Source: Physcomitrium patens
Taxonomy: Eukaryota; Streptophyta; Bryopsida; Funariales; Funariaceae
Direction of reading: 5' to 3'
NCBI RefSeq assembly: GCF_000002425.4
Contig: NC_037275.1
Coordinates: 7,445,777-7,509,776 of the forward strand
DNA length: 64,000 bases
The stretch's first letter is position 1; the number at the start of each line of letters is the position of its first letter. Shown here piece after piece: positions 23,931-35,913 of this stretch. Both the position numbers and the translations under genes were made by a program. The notes beneath the pieces were generated by a model, which saw nothing but the letters and a program-made list of their open reading frames with translations, ran no database searches and was not told the DNA's origin.

Positions 23931-25309
23931 TTGAATAGTGAGTGGATTTTTCCAATTGTGATGGTGCCAAAAAAGAACGAAAAAATCTGAATTTGTCAAA
24001 ATTTCTGGAAACTTAATGTGGCCACTAAGAAAGATTACTTCCCATTATCTTTCACGGATAGTATGGATAACATGTTGTTATTATCACCAGGTAGTAAAAG
24101 AATAGGAGTAGGGCACCAATTAAAGTCATTCTGTGGTATTGTTTTAGGTTGGTTGGAGTGCCATTTTCTTGTATTTCTTGTATTTTCGAGAGTAGTAGTT
24201 CCAATTAAGAGTTAACAGTGAGGAGCTGGTCATAAGTATCGATTGAAGATGTTCCAGAATGGATGAATCAATAGCAGCAACAATTGGAACTTCAGGATGT
24301 CCAAATCTTGAAATTGAAAGCTCAAGTCCATGAATTGGGAGAGTATAATAAAGATCTCTCAAAGCAGTTGAAGAAGGAGTCAATAGATGGACTAGAAGAT
24401 GAAGAAGAAGATTTGTAATTAGAACCAGATTCGGTGGAACGTACATTCGATAATTCAGCAAGTGATCAATTGGGTATGTCAAAGAAAATAGTACCTTTGT
24501 AGAGTTTTGTTAAGTAGTTTTTAGATATGTAACAATTGTGTGTTTGTGAGGGCACTGCACAATTAGGAGTGGGACTATGTAGAATAGGTAAATAAATTTT
24601 GTGGTAAGTTATTGGTTAGTTATTGATAACCTTGAGAATTAGACTTATGGTTAGGTAGTTTAGTTGGTAATAATAGATTAATAGTGGAATAAATGGTTAA
24701 AAATTCAAAAGGACATAACCTTTGGAATCTGCTGGCCGATGGTCCATCTTTTGGTAGGATAAAGAGATTGAGGAAAAGAAGATCGGGGCCAAACTGAGAT
24801 AGTCGTAAGCCGGGGCAAGCTTGGTGCTACCTCTTTTTGTTTCTTTGTTGTTGATGAGTAATGGATAGTTTTTGAATACTAAGAAGTTAGTCTGGAGTGC
24901 CAGACTGTGAGAGTCGTAAGCCGAGATATTGAATTCTATGTGATGAATTGAGAAACTGAATATAATAGGTAAGCTGGAGACCAGTAATTGAATATATATA
25001 AACTACGAAGAGAGTAAGTGGGAGATGAACGGATAAGAATATGGAAGTAATGTTGAATTGATAGTCGTAGAATAGATTATGGGTTGAATTAAGATGGAAG
25101 TAGTAAGCCTTGGTGTTTTGTAGTTTGATAATTGATTTCAGATAGCCAGAGTATAGTCAATTGTAATACTAACAGACCTAATTCAAATAACCAATCTTTG
25201 CCCGTGTTTAAACCGACCTCTATTAGTTCAATTGCTTTGGTATATTGAAGCTTGAACACAACGAGAATAACATCGCATCTTAGATTTTTTCAACATATGA
25301 AGACCGCTC
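23931..25309 (+). mobile_element. Mixed fragment with a second type of Ty3 RT relic
   Basis: At 23940-24080 the plus strand reads like the start of an RT of a different Ty3 lineage (FPIVMVPKK and later ATKKDYFPLSFTD). Beyond about 24200 there is a Gln/Leu/Lys-rich, coiled-coil-like stretch and then sequence I do not recognise. Broken, ends undefined. Confidence 0.45.
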
Positions 25310-25900
25310 CTCGTGGAACTCATCCCTAGAAGAAGGGGGGGGGGATGAGATAATGTCATGGATATATACATATAAACCAATAATTACTTATATGATTTAG
25401 ATAATAGTAGATAAAAGTATATCAATTCCATAATATCTCCTATAGAAGCTTCTTAGAAGCTTTATAAATACTACTTTGACTTTATTTGTGTCTTTAATTG
25501 ATTTTTTAAGTTAAAAACGTGGTCAACAAGTTAAGCATGTGTAATAGATGTTAGTAGCTTGAAGAATAAGCTAACTATGTAGCCCGGATGTAGAAAACTT
25601 GCCTTGAAAGCCAAGGCATGTAACTTGCAAAGTCAACACTTATTAAAGTTCCTATAGAATATCGCTATGTAACTCCTAGTTAGATATTATACATAAAGGC
25701 AAGAATAAAGCTCTCTTTATTCTTGTCAATTCTTTTCTTTCTTCTAATCTAAACTTGAGAGTCTCTAGTTTCCTTGTCATTTGACAATAGCCATTTTAGT
25801 TTCCTTTTAATATACATACTACTTTATTCTATTTTGCCACTTTTCTTTTGACATAGATTTTTCAGGTTTATGTATCTTCTTTCAATTCATGTCCTTGATA
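25310..25900 (+). mobile_element. 3' end and LTR of a family A copy, plus orientation
   Basis: CAACATATGAAGACCGCTCC and a G-rich purine tract precede an LTR at 25354-25900 (TGTCATGG...TTGATA), the inverted equivalent of the family A LTR. It lies opposite in orientation to 23203-23760. Diverged from the young copy. Confidence 0.8.
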
Positions 25901-25953
25901 TGTCCTCTATAATATAACTTATTCTACTTTAATATTTAATTATTTACTTTAAC

Positions 25954-26811
25954 ATGTAGTGCACTCCTTCTTTAAGTAGTTGAAAGAACTATTTTTATGT
26001 TCCATCAAGACATATTTTAATATCTTATAGATGATTGATATCCAATTTTATTCTTAAATAATATGTGTAATAATTTATTTCTTAAATAATATGAATAATA
26101 AATTAATAAAAAATTATTTTATAATTAAGATCCTTAATACACTACTCTTTTATTAATTAAAAAACTTTTACATAGTTGTTTTTTTGTTAACTAGTACATA
26201 GTAGAAAAAGAATAAAATCATCTTTTTCTTGTCAATACTTTTCTTACATTCTAATATTATTTAAAGATTTTCTATTTTATTTTTATTTAGTATATGTTAA
26301 TCAAAAATATTTAATATATTCAATTATTATTTTTTTAATCATCTATAATAAGATTTTATTGAATCATGAATATAAAATTTTAGACCTTTGAAAAATTTGA
26401 TTTATAGTTTGGAGAGTATAAAAAAAAATCAAGAAAAATATATTATAATATATATAAATTAAAATTAATTAGAAGGTAGATATAAAGTCACTAATTTAAA
26501 ATATAAATTTTTTAATTTTATATATTAAATGAATTGTGTTGACAATAAAACTATAATCATTAAATTATTATTTTTTATTTTGATACAATAGGTATCAAAA
26601 GGTTCTATGGCTAAGTACGTAAGATATTATATGTGTTTTGTAATACTAATAATTAAATTGAAGATTTACAAAAGAAAAGAAGAGATTTGACAAGTTTTTT
26701 CTTGACATGAAGCAATTTTAGCCAAGCAATAACTTATAATGTTTTAGAATTTATTCTAAATTTTTTTTATATATAACACAAGTGTATCTAATAAATTTTT
26801 TTAAAAAAATA

Positions 26812-26871
<60 letters not shown>

Positions 26872-27822
26872 TGTCATTCAAGAAACTTGGATTTAAAAAA
26901 ATTAAGTGGTAAATGAAGCAATATCATTATTAATAGACTAAATGTTATGTTATGTTAGATGCTAAGTTAGAATGCACTTGTGCAATTGTGCACTTTAAGG
27001 TATTTTATATGAATATTTTGGATCCAAGAGAATAATGTAATCTTTAATGTATCTCAATAATCATCCTTGTATATCTTTAAAAGTTTATGACTTGTCATGT
27101 TGGAATATGATTAGCCAAATTGGAAGTATATTTTGAAGAATGTTGGATGTCAATCAAATCTTAAAGGATCATTTTTATGTGAGTAGGACAAGAGATGGAT
27201 GAAAAAATCCATCTTTCATACAAAAAGAGACCCAATGAATGGTAATACATTGTGTCTAAGTGTGGCCGCATTGATTGTTCTAATAGCATATAAAATTAGG
27301 TTTAATAATGTGTATTAGTGTGAACTTCGACCAAGTTCAAATTGATTTTGAGGAGGCTTTTGTGTCATTCGGTTGTTGTTCAATGAACTGAATTCACTCT
27401 TTTTGTGTCAACCCAGAAAAAAAACACAGAAAAATAAAAATAAAAAACAGAAACAAAACAAAACAAATAATAGTAACAAAAATAAAAGAGTCAATGTATC
27501 AAAACCTGTGGGAGTTTCAGAAATCTGGGTGTAATACATGGACTCCTCTATTATTAATATATCAATAGTACATAAACACGTGGCTGTAATATAACAATCT
27601 GGTTTACTAACTAAAAAACCAATTGGCTGAGGCTAGCAAACCTCGTTGTGCAATGAATGCTAAGGAAACAAAAACAAAAAAATAGATAGCCAAAATATGC
27701 AAAACATATTACCTTAAATTACTGTGATCACGGATCAATAATCAAGCGGTTTAGTCAACTCTGCCGAAAGGCACTGAAAAGCTGAGCGGAGGCAGCACAA
27801 TAACAGTGATGCCTTGTCAAAC
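25954..27822. other. AT-rich stretch, nothing recognised
   Basis: It includes AAAAC-type repeats at about 26817-26869 and 27415-27475, and many T/A runs. No gene or element end is supported. Confidence 0.5.
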
Positions 27823-28062
27823 AGCCATTGTTTACTCAAAAGCAAGGCGGAGCCAACTCTGCCCTGATGTGCCACATAACGAGGTGAATGTGCTGTCAGT
27901 GGCCACATAAATGTGCTCACATAACGAGGTGAATGCTCAGATCTTTTTTCTTTTATTTTCTTTTTTGACACAAGTAAAGTTGTTCTCTACGGCGATTGGA
28001 ATAAACATACGTATGTGTTGACCAATTCCGGCCAACACTAAGAGTACCTACGACTACGACTT
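27823..28062. repeat. 240-bp repeat, copy 1, at the 3' side of the LINE
   Basis: It appears identical base for base to 30316-30555. It contains an internal duplication of CACATAACGAGGTGAATG and a near-palindrome TGTTGACC...GGCCAACA. The family is unknown. Confidence 0.85.
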
Positions 28063-28638
28063 ACTTAACCTACCAAATTCGGACTTACTAAACGCCACTG
28101 TGGAGCATCCGCAACCCCTGGATGCCACAACATCATTCAAACACCATTGGAGGCGAAACTTTTCCCGTAGTGAGCGGGTTTCGTTGGGTATCTTCTGAAT
28201 CTTTGCTTCCGTTGCCTTCCAAGCTAGCCTTCAATAATCAACTGAACTAAGCCACATTGTGTTGATTACTTTTTCTTGATGCTAGTGACGTCTGTTAAAT
28301 GCAGCATCATTCCGTTCGATCCATACCGTCCACACAATAGTGCCCCGTGGTAAAAGCCATCAGCGGCTCAAGTTCCTGTAATGACAAGGTATTCTATATG
28401 CGAAAATTCCTTGTTTCCTAGTGAGATTAATCGGGCAGGTAGTCTGTCTACCTCCGTCATCAGTTCCGGATGAGGATTGCGTACTGTTTGTGAAGCCACA
28501 GCCACGAACTCTTCTACGTCTCGTTCGTCTCCCCATCACAATTCCTCCTAGACTCTCTCGTCTCCTCCTCTGTGTGTGTGTCAAAGGGATATCCAGAGCG
28601 ATGAGCTTTTCCAGCATGCTTTTCCCCCATGACCATGC

Positions 28639-28839
28639 TCACATGGCTGAGGGACAGTCCCAGAACTGGTGCAACACTGTTTCGGCAATTCCTACGAGAC
28701 AGACTAGGCAACACTGGTCTACCGTCACCTTCACTCTGCCTCTCCAAACAGTAACAGCCACCGCCCTTTGCCAGACTAGCCAAATCAGACCAGCCTCCTT
28801 CCGTGTTCGTTGCTTGTCCCACACGTTCATCCAGCTCAA
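28639..28839 (-). pseudogene. LINE C-terminal zinc-binding (zf-RVT) segment
   Basis: The peptide contains LIWLVWQRAVAVTVWRGRV followed by C-x2-C, H and FWDCPSA, the standard zinc-binding pattern at the end of plant L1 ORF2. It follows the RT and thumb-like region (KVKVALGTH..., DAMIVLMVKWVIKAIEP) at 29072-29455. It is part of the broken ORF2 of the LINE. Confidence 0.8.
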
Positions 28840-29659
28840 CTTGAACTTGTTTAGGAGAATTCCAGCCCACTTTCACGGTACTACTTCAAGCACAATTTAT
28901 CTCCTTAGCATGAGTTGCCTTCCCAACTGCGCCGAGTACCCCAGAAGCGGTTTTCCATCGCTCCACTGGTATCGCCCAGAATCCCATTGTAAACGGTCGA
29001 TTCTTCCGTAGAAGAATAATACATTGGTTTTTTTTTTTTTTTGCCCATGAGTCGTTTGTACCACTCGGACTCTATGTGCTGTGCCCTGTAATTGTGAGTA
29101 GGGTGCCCTGTCCACTGTAACTATATTGTCCCACTCGCCACGTTCCATAGTCGAGACGAAGGCAAGGCAGAGGGTGCATCAATGGAAGATTGGATTGTCT
29201 TGGTTCTATTGCCTTAATCACCCACTTAACCATTAGCACTATCATGGCATCCTTGGAGTGAATAAGGTTAATGGCCCCTTTGACTCTAGATTGACAGCAC
29301 CATATCCATCCTACTTTCAACCTAGAGCGTTCCATGAACCTAGGAGCTAAATGTGTCCCTAATGCTACTTTGACCTTAGCTAGCCCTTTCTTTGTCCCAC
29401 CCCACACGAAAATGAAGAAGAAAATTAAAGATAATAGTATGCTATCAACCACCACCCCTCTTCTTATTGCATTGATTTGTGTTGTGCACTAGTAGGTAAG
29501 TTTCTTCTTTATACATGTTTCTAAAAATTTGTCCACTTCTTGTGATTTCAAAGATAGTCCAAAGAAAGATCCAAGTAATTTACTAACTTCATTGTGCTCT
29601 CTCCATGTTATTTCCAAGTGATTTGTCCAATTTGGTCTTAGGATATTATTTGGTGCTTT

Positions 29660-30764
29660 CTAGGAACCACTTGACATGGTCCAATTAATGTTGAGTCCTA
29701 AGGCCAAACAAAAGGATTTAAGTAGGGATACTAGGTTGCAGGTAGGCACTTCTTTTCTAAGTAGAATAAATGATGTATCATCTGCATATTGAGCCATAAT
29801 TTGTTGTTTGCTTCCAATAGGGAGTTGGATGTCATGAATCCCTCCATCCTCTCTTACTTTATACACCATTACATTTAGAACTTCCACAATAATAAGGAAT
29901 AAATATGGGGCAAGCAACACCCTAGGGATACTCCTCTTTAAATTATAAAAGTAGTAAATGGTGACCAATTAACTTTCATATAAGCCTTAGCTTCACATAA
30001 TAGAAGTTTTACCATACAAATAAATTCTATTAACAATCCAAAGGCTTCCACTATTAGAATGAAAAAATTCCAATTGAAAATATCATAAGCTTTTGAAGGA
30101 TCAAGTTTAAAAAATAGGAGTGGCTGCCTAGACTAATCTACTAATGTGATAGTTTCTTGAGATAAAATAAGTTGTTTAGAATATACCTCATAGGAAGAAA
30201 AGGTGATTGGTCTAGGCTTATAATTTTTGATAATACTAGTTGTAGCCATTATTGAAGCGCCTTAGCATAAATTTTGTACCCAATATTAAGTAAGATTATT
30301 GGTCTCCAGTTTGTTAGCCATTGTTTACTCAAAAGCAAGGCGGAGCCAACTCTGCCCTGATGTGCCACATAACGAGGTGAATGTGCTGTCAGTGGCCACA
30401 TAAATGTGCTCACATAACGAGGTGAATGCTCAGATCTTTTTTCTTTTATTTTCTTTTTTGACACAAGTAAAGTTGTTCTCTACGGCGATTGGAATAAACA
30501 TACGTATGTGTTGACCAATTCCGGCCAACACTAAGAGTACCTACGACTACGACTTTATGAACTTGTGCAATGTAATGCAATTAAACCTGTGGTAACTCCA
30601 GAAGGGAAGCACCCATCTGCTAAGCTGGCATGTAGCATCCTTAAGTTCTCTACACCAATCAAATCCCAAAAAGTTAAATAGAATTCCAAGATGGTGCCGT
30701 CTAGGCCTGGGGCTTTCCCAAGTTGCATTGCTTGTAAGGCTTGAGTCAATTCAAGTAATGTCAA
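29660..30764 (-). pseudogene. LINE reverse transcriptase, interrupted by a 240-bp repeat
   Basis: RT blocks on the minus strand: MQLGKAPGLDG and EFYLTFWDLIG at about 30640-30700, then NWRPIILLNIGYKI just below 30316, then LLAPYLFLI and the catalytic QYADDTSF at about 29780-29920. The 30316-30555 repeat separates the first block from the second, and further frame changes follow. The motif order is that of L1-type LINEs. Confidence 0.85.
30316..30555. repeat. 240-bp repeat, copy 2, inserted in the LINE RT
   Basis: Same sequence as 27823-28062. It separates two consecutive RT blocks of the LINE. No obvious target duplication. Confidence 0.85.
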
Positions 30765-31434
30765 TGGCTATTGCAGCACTTTCTGCATCGCACCCGTGGT
30801 TCTGGGCGGCAGCTCACCCAGGATTTGAGCAGCCGCAGCCTCGCTCTCGGGGGACGATGTTTTTGCTGTGTAAAGCTCTCCAAAATACTCATTATAAATC
30901 ATCGATATCTCTGCCTGGCCGTGGTGAGTGACCAAATTTGTCATTCATCGCAATCAGATGGAGGGCCGCAAAGAAATCCCTGTGTAATCTAAAAAACTCT
31001 TTGGATCCCGAATTGCCAGCCTTTATCTATTTCAACCTCCCTCTGAGTTGCAGGCCGCGTATTTTGCGCTGTTCTGCTAACTACAGTGCATCCGCACAAG
31101 CAATCAGTTTCGATTAATTTGCGACATTGACTGAATCTGCTTGCAGTGCCGCTGCCGCTGTTGTCAAATCGCAGCGTAGCTGCATTTCTTTCGCCCAACG
31201 GCGAACAGCCATGTGTACATAGTGTGCTTCGTAGTATTTCATGCATCTGCGCATCTTCCCGAAAAAACTCAATTTTGGGTGCATCGCCCAAATTCGACGA
31301 ACCTTTTCCTGGACTTCAGTTGTCCGTAAATACACCCCACTCATAATGTAAATCGATTGCCGTCTCTCATGCGCTTGGAGCTCGACTTGCTGCCAATCCG
31401 GATGGTGGTCTGAGTGTGTATTGCTTGTTGGTGG

Positions 31435-31800
31435 TCAGCCTGGGGTGATCCATGTACAGACGCGGTCAAGTCTGGCCATGGATCGACTCCCATACTCCCA
31501 ACTATGTTTTATAACATTTGAGTTTGGAAACCGATCCGCCACACCCAATGTTGCAGTGAGAAATGTAAAAATCCACCTCTCATGATCTGATACCATTGTT
31601 CTGTTAATATTAGATTTATCCATGCATCTTTCTACAAAATTCCAGTCACCAAGTAAAACCCGTTTTTGCCCCCAAGAGAGTTCAGAAATTAACTCTAGCC
31701 ATAATGTGAATCTTTCCAAAGATGAGTGGGGGGCATATACATTAGACACTGCAAGGCTGCCCTCACCAAGCTCCTAAGAGTCAATTGGGCTTGCCCCTAT
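31435..31800 (-). pseudogene. LINE endonuclease segment
   Basis: It contains SLAVSNVYAPHSS, KRVLLGDWNFVE and a terminal MARLDRV, typical of the AP-type endonuclease at the front of ORF2. The first part of the domain is lost with the 5' truncation. Confidence 0.8.
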
Positions 31801-34800
31801 CAAAGAGTGGTGGTTTGTAAAAAGGAGGGGATGCAGTTGGGGAGAGATCTATGTCCCCTCCCCACTCCCTGCACCATCCACATTTGCATCATTATTATAA
31901 GCCACGGTTGCATCAATGCCGAAGAGGCCAACAACAAGCCACAGACTTTCTAGTTCTCTTCAGTGACACAAAAGTGTATTGAGGATTTTCTTTCTTCAAG
32001 ATTCATGTCCTTGATAGTTTGACAAGAGTACTAATATATTGTTTCTATTTTATTTTACAAATGAATATATTACCTCACTTCTATTGTTATATTTTGAAGA
32101 TTGCAGATTATCCACCTTTCAATAAAAAAATCTTATTTTCTAATACTGATCTTTTTCTTAAAGAGAGTGGATTATCCCTCTTTGTAGAAATGTTTTTAGA
32201 GGTTTTAGATTATTCTCCTCTAATTTAATTTTTTGAATTTATTTGGATTGTCTATGGAAGGAAAAATTAGGATCCTACTCTCAGCAGAAAAATTAGGATA
32301 CTATTCAAGTCGGATTCATAGGTGCACTTCTATTAAGAAGTACTTTGTCTTGGTTTGCTCTTTTATTAGAAAAAGATTCATGAATCTTTTATGATTTGAA
32401 TTTATTTCTAAAAATATTTATAGCCAAATTTAGAAAAAGTGATCAAATAAGAGTAGTAAAGGCAAATTTCTTATCTTTATGGCAAGAATCATGGTCAGCT
32501 ACCATATATGCAACTAAATTCTAAAACCTCAATTACGACATAGACTAGAATGATAAATCTCTTATCAATCAATTTTGATATGGATTGAAGGATAGTATCA
32601 AAGACTTATTATTGATAATGCCAAAGACAAAATCTTTAGAATAATTTATTGCTCAAGCCATTGGAATTGACAATCAATTATTTGAAAGATGTCAAGAATA
32701 AGGATATGGTTGAAGAAGAACAAATCAAATAATGACAACCATTCTTAAGTTTTCAAAAAATTATTTATCAAAGCCAAAATCAATGCAAATTGATACGGTA
32801 TATTTTAAACTCCTTACTGTACAAGAAAAGAGTCAACAACGGCAAGAGGGCTTATGCTTATATTGTAGAGAATCTAAACATATTACTCAACATTGTCCAA
32901 AGAAACAATACAATTACAAAATGTGAAGCATGATTGCCAAAGAAAACAATGTATTAAAAAATAAGTTGTTTCAGCTACAATAAGGGCTATGCGGCTAAAA
33001 TCATATGCAACATCTATTAAAGGCCTTATTTTCTCCTCGATCTCTCACCTTATTTCATAATAGAAGTCTATTTAGGACAAAAAAATCACAAAGTCTTAGC
33101 CTTGTTGGATGCAAGAGTCTTAGCTAGGTTTACAGATGAAGACTTTGTCAAAAAATAAGACATATCTTTAGTTAAGAAAATCAAACTTGTGCATGTAGAA
33201 GTAATATATAGACATTTATTATCTTTTAGGATGTTATACATGAAACTATTCTTGTAAAAGTAGTAATTAATGGTCAAAATATTTTAGTAATATTTGACAT
33301 GATTAAATCTCCTTCTAATCCAATTATTTTATGATTATCATGATTAAAAAGATATAATCCTCAAATAGGCTGGATTAGTCACAATCTTGATTTTTTTCAT
33401 AGTTTAGCTCAAGATCTTACTAGGCAAGTAAAAATCCATAAGTCTAATACATCCAAATCTTTATTAATAGGTGTAAGAGTATTCATACATGTTGTAAATG
33501 AAGGGCCATCTTTTGCTATATATGCCATGTCAATTGTTGATGGTGAGAAGATATCAAGTGGTATTCTTAGGCAATATCAAGATTTCTAGGATATTTTTGA
33601 AAAGAAAAATGTAGATATTCTTCTAGAACATTGTCTTTATGATTGTTGTATTAATCTTAAAGAAAGAACTCAACCATTATTTAGACAAATTTATAGTCTA
33701 TCACAAAATGAGTTAGTTGAATTAAAAGAGTACATTGATGAAAACTTGGCTAAAAACTTTATACACCATTCTAAATCTTTAGGTAGAGTTCCTATCTTAT
33801 TTGTGAAGAAAAAGATGGATCTCTATGAATGTGTATAGACTATTGAGGACTTAACAAGATAAACACCAAGAATAGGTATCCTCTACTTTTGATTTTAAGA
33901 TTTTTTGATCAACTAAATCAAACAAAGATATATACAAAAATAAATCTACGAAGAACATATAACTTGGTTTGTATCAAAGAAGGAGATGAATAGAAGATTG
34001 CTATCTGAACTAAGTATGGATATTTCAAATATAATGTCATATCTTTTGGACTCACAAATGCACAAGTTTCTTTTCAACATCTAATGAATGATGTCTTTTG
34101 TGAGTTTTTTTGATGATTTTATTGTCTGTTATTTAGACAACATTTGAATCTATTCTAAGAACACAAAAGAGCATAAAGTTTATGTTTATCGTGTGTTATA
34201 AAAACTAAGAGATACATGATTATATGCTAAGATGGAAAAGTGTGTATTCCACACTACTCAAGTTGACTTTTTGGGATACATCATTTTCAATGAAGGCCTT
34301 ATGATGGATCCAAAGAAGGGCCAAATTATTGTAGATTGGAAGATCCTAAGAACAGTAAGAGATGTGTAATGCTTTTTGAAATTTGTCAATTATTATTAAA
34401 TCTTTATCAAGAACTTTTTTCAAGTTGTAATTCCACATATATGTTTGACTTATCAAAACAATCTTGAGTGGAACAAAGAAGCTGAAATATTGTTTGTTGC
34501 TTTGAAGAAAGAATTTACTTCTATACCAACTTTATATCATGTGGACTTTTTCAAGGTATTTTTCATAGAAATAGATGCATCAGAGCTTGTCTTGAGTGTA
34601 GTATTTTCACAAATAAGAATAGATGACAAATTCCATCTAGTAGCTTTTTATTTCAAGAAATTTTCAGCAACTAAGATTAAATATGAGATCCACGACAAAG
34701 AACTTCTTGCAATTATAGATGCATTTCAAGAATGGTGTCATTATCTAGAAGGCACTTCAAATTTAGTCATAATATATATAAATCACAAGAACCTCAAGCA

Positions 34801-35420
34801 TTTCATATCAGCACATCTTTTGAATCATCGCTAAGGTCATTGGAACATGTCATTATGAAGATTTGATTTCAAGATCACATATCGACCTGAACAACAACAA
34901 GGTTTATCATATACTCTTTTTAGACACTCTTATCTTGCACCAAACAAAGGAGACACATCTTTTAATCAACAAAGAATAATCTTCTTGAAGTAAGAGCATT
35001 TTCATCTTTAAACAATGAAATCAACATTGACTGTTGATTCGACCTTTGTCAAAGAAATTCAATCTAGTATGTCCTCTGATCCTCTTATTCATGATATCAA
35101 GAATCTTTCTTCTAAGTGTCATGATGTTTCAAAGTTCAAGTTTAAGAACAACCTATTCTATTTCAAAAGATATTTATATGTTCCAAAAGGAGAAGCATGT
35201 TTACGTGTTTTTTAAGCACATCATGACTTTTGAGTAGGAGGATATTTTTGATACAATAAGACTTTAGAGCTTATATACAAAGATTTTTGATAGCTGCAAA
35301 TGTAGAAGGTGATAAAAGACTTTGATTTATCATATGACGTTTATTTAAGATCAAAAATTCCTCATTATTAGTCTTATAGACTTCTTCAACCATTATCTAT
35401 ACTTCTGTAAGGGACATATT

Positions 35421-35725
35421 CCTTAGAACTTTCTAGAGAGAAGTTTCTAGAACCTTCTAGAAAACAAGCCTCTGGAACCTTCTAGAAGAGAAGCCTCTGG
35501 AACCTTTTAGAGAGAAGTTTCTAGAAGCTTCTAGAAAGAAAGTCTCTGGAACCTTCTAGAAGAGAAGTTTCTAGAAGCTTCTAGAAAAGAATCCCCTGGA
35601 ACTTTCTAGAAACTTCCTAGTTAATAGAAGTAGCTCGAGAAGTTTCTAGAACCTTCTAGAAAGGAAGCCTCTGGAACCTTCTAGAAGCTTCCTAGTTAAT
35701 AGAAGTAGCTCGAGAAGCTTCATAA
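35421..35725 (+). promoter_or_regulatory. Array of heat-shock elements in the family B LTR
   Basis: About eight blocks match the heat-shock-factor site of alternating GAA and TTC units spaced by two bases. Examples are TTCTAGAACCTTCTAGAA near 35441, GAAGCTTCTAGAA near 35538 and 35575, and GAACTTTCTAGAAACTTC near 35599. The array lies just upstream of a TATATATA box at 35733-35740, where promoter elements of U3 are expected. The 3' LTR carries the same array (about 41214-41505). Function as a heat-responsive promoter is inferred from the motif. Confidence 0.7.
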
Positions 35726-35732
35726 GTAGGAG

Positions 35733-35775
35733 TATATATAGGGATCGAGGCTGAAGAGTTCTTCAGTCTCGACAA
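35733..35775 (+). promoter_or_regulatory. Family B LTR TATA box, palindrome and predicted transcript start
   Basis: TATATATA at 35733-35740 is followed by a palindrome at 35746-35771 (11-bp stem with one G-T pair). A start about 32 bases after the TATA box falls at about 35765, giving a transcript that begins AGTCTCGACAA. This 11-mer is the complement of the site at 35903-35913. Confidence 0.6.
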
Positions 35776-35902
35776 CACATCTCTTGGAGTTCTAGCTCAC
35801 CTTTCTGGTGTTGTTCTTGTATTCATCTGTTTAATCTAGTTCAGCCACTTCTTCTTGAACTTCTTCTTAGATTTCAAGTCTGTATTTGGTGTCCGTGACA
35901 GT

Positions 35903-35913
35903 TTGTCGAGACT
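35903..35913 (+). other. Putative self-priming site (PBS) of family B element
   Basis: TTGTCGAGACT lies two bases after the 5' LTR and is the exact complement of AGTCTCGACAA at 35765-35775, the predicted RNA 5' end. This matches the geometry in family A (8120-8131). No TGG-initial tRNA site is present at the LTR edge. Confidence 0.65.

Larger units (their letters stand above)
14719..25953 (-). mobile_element. Decayed Ty1/copia retrotransposon, with Ty3 fragments nested in its 5' LTR
   Basis: The 3' LTR (about 14719-15102) and the 5' LTR share TATTGAAGAAAAAGAACTTTG. The 5' LTR starts at 21033, is interrupted at about 21170 by Ty3 material, and resumes at about 25902-25953 (compare CTATAATATAACTTATTCTAC at 15055 and 25907). 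Internal parts on the minus strand: gag-like at about 20350-20590, protease/integrase relics at about 17000-19590, RT with YIDDF at about 15670-16230, and RNase H with CDNQGC and PKHHSRIKHIDIQYH at about 15117-15590. It is heavily broken, with many interruptions. About 17880-19020 has no copia similarity and may be a further insertion. It is much older than the family A and B insertions. Confidence 0.8.
28063..31950 (-). mobile_element. L1-type LINE, 5'-truncated and decayed
   Basis: Minus-strand parts in order: AP-type endonuclease (SNVYAPHSS, LLGDWNFVE, ARLDRV; about 31435-31800), a linker (about 31110-31350), RT start (LGKAPGLDG, about 30680), RT continuing after a 240-bp insertion (NWRPIILLN, about 30300), the RT active site QYADDTSF (about 29790), and a C-terminal zinc-binding region (CLVC...ETVLHQFWDCP, about 28650-28750). 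ORF1 and the start of the endonuclease are missing. The frame changes several times, so no intact ORF2 remains. At its 5' end it abuts the LTR remnant of an old Ty3 copy at 31951. No clear poly-A tail or target duplication was found. Confidence 0.88.
35406..35900 (+). repeat. 5' LTR of family B element, with heat-shock-element arrays
   Basis: 495 bp, TGTAAGGG...CCGTGACA. The first 300 bases consist largely of repeated GAACCTTCTAGAA and GAAGCTTCTAGAA units. Confidence 0.95.

Noticed and set aside
29024-29042. Poly-A tail of a retroposed insert within the LINE
   Set aside because: LINE coding signal lies on both sides and no second element start was visible; more likely a simple-repeat expansion.
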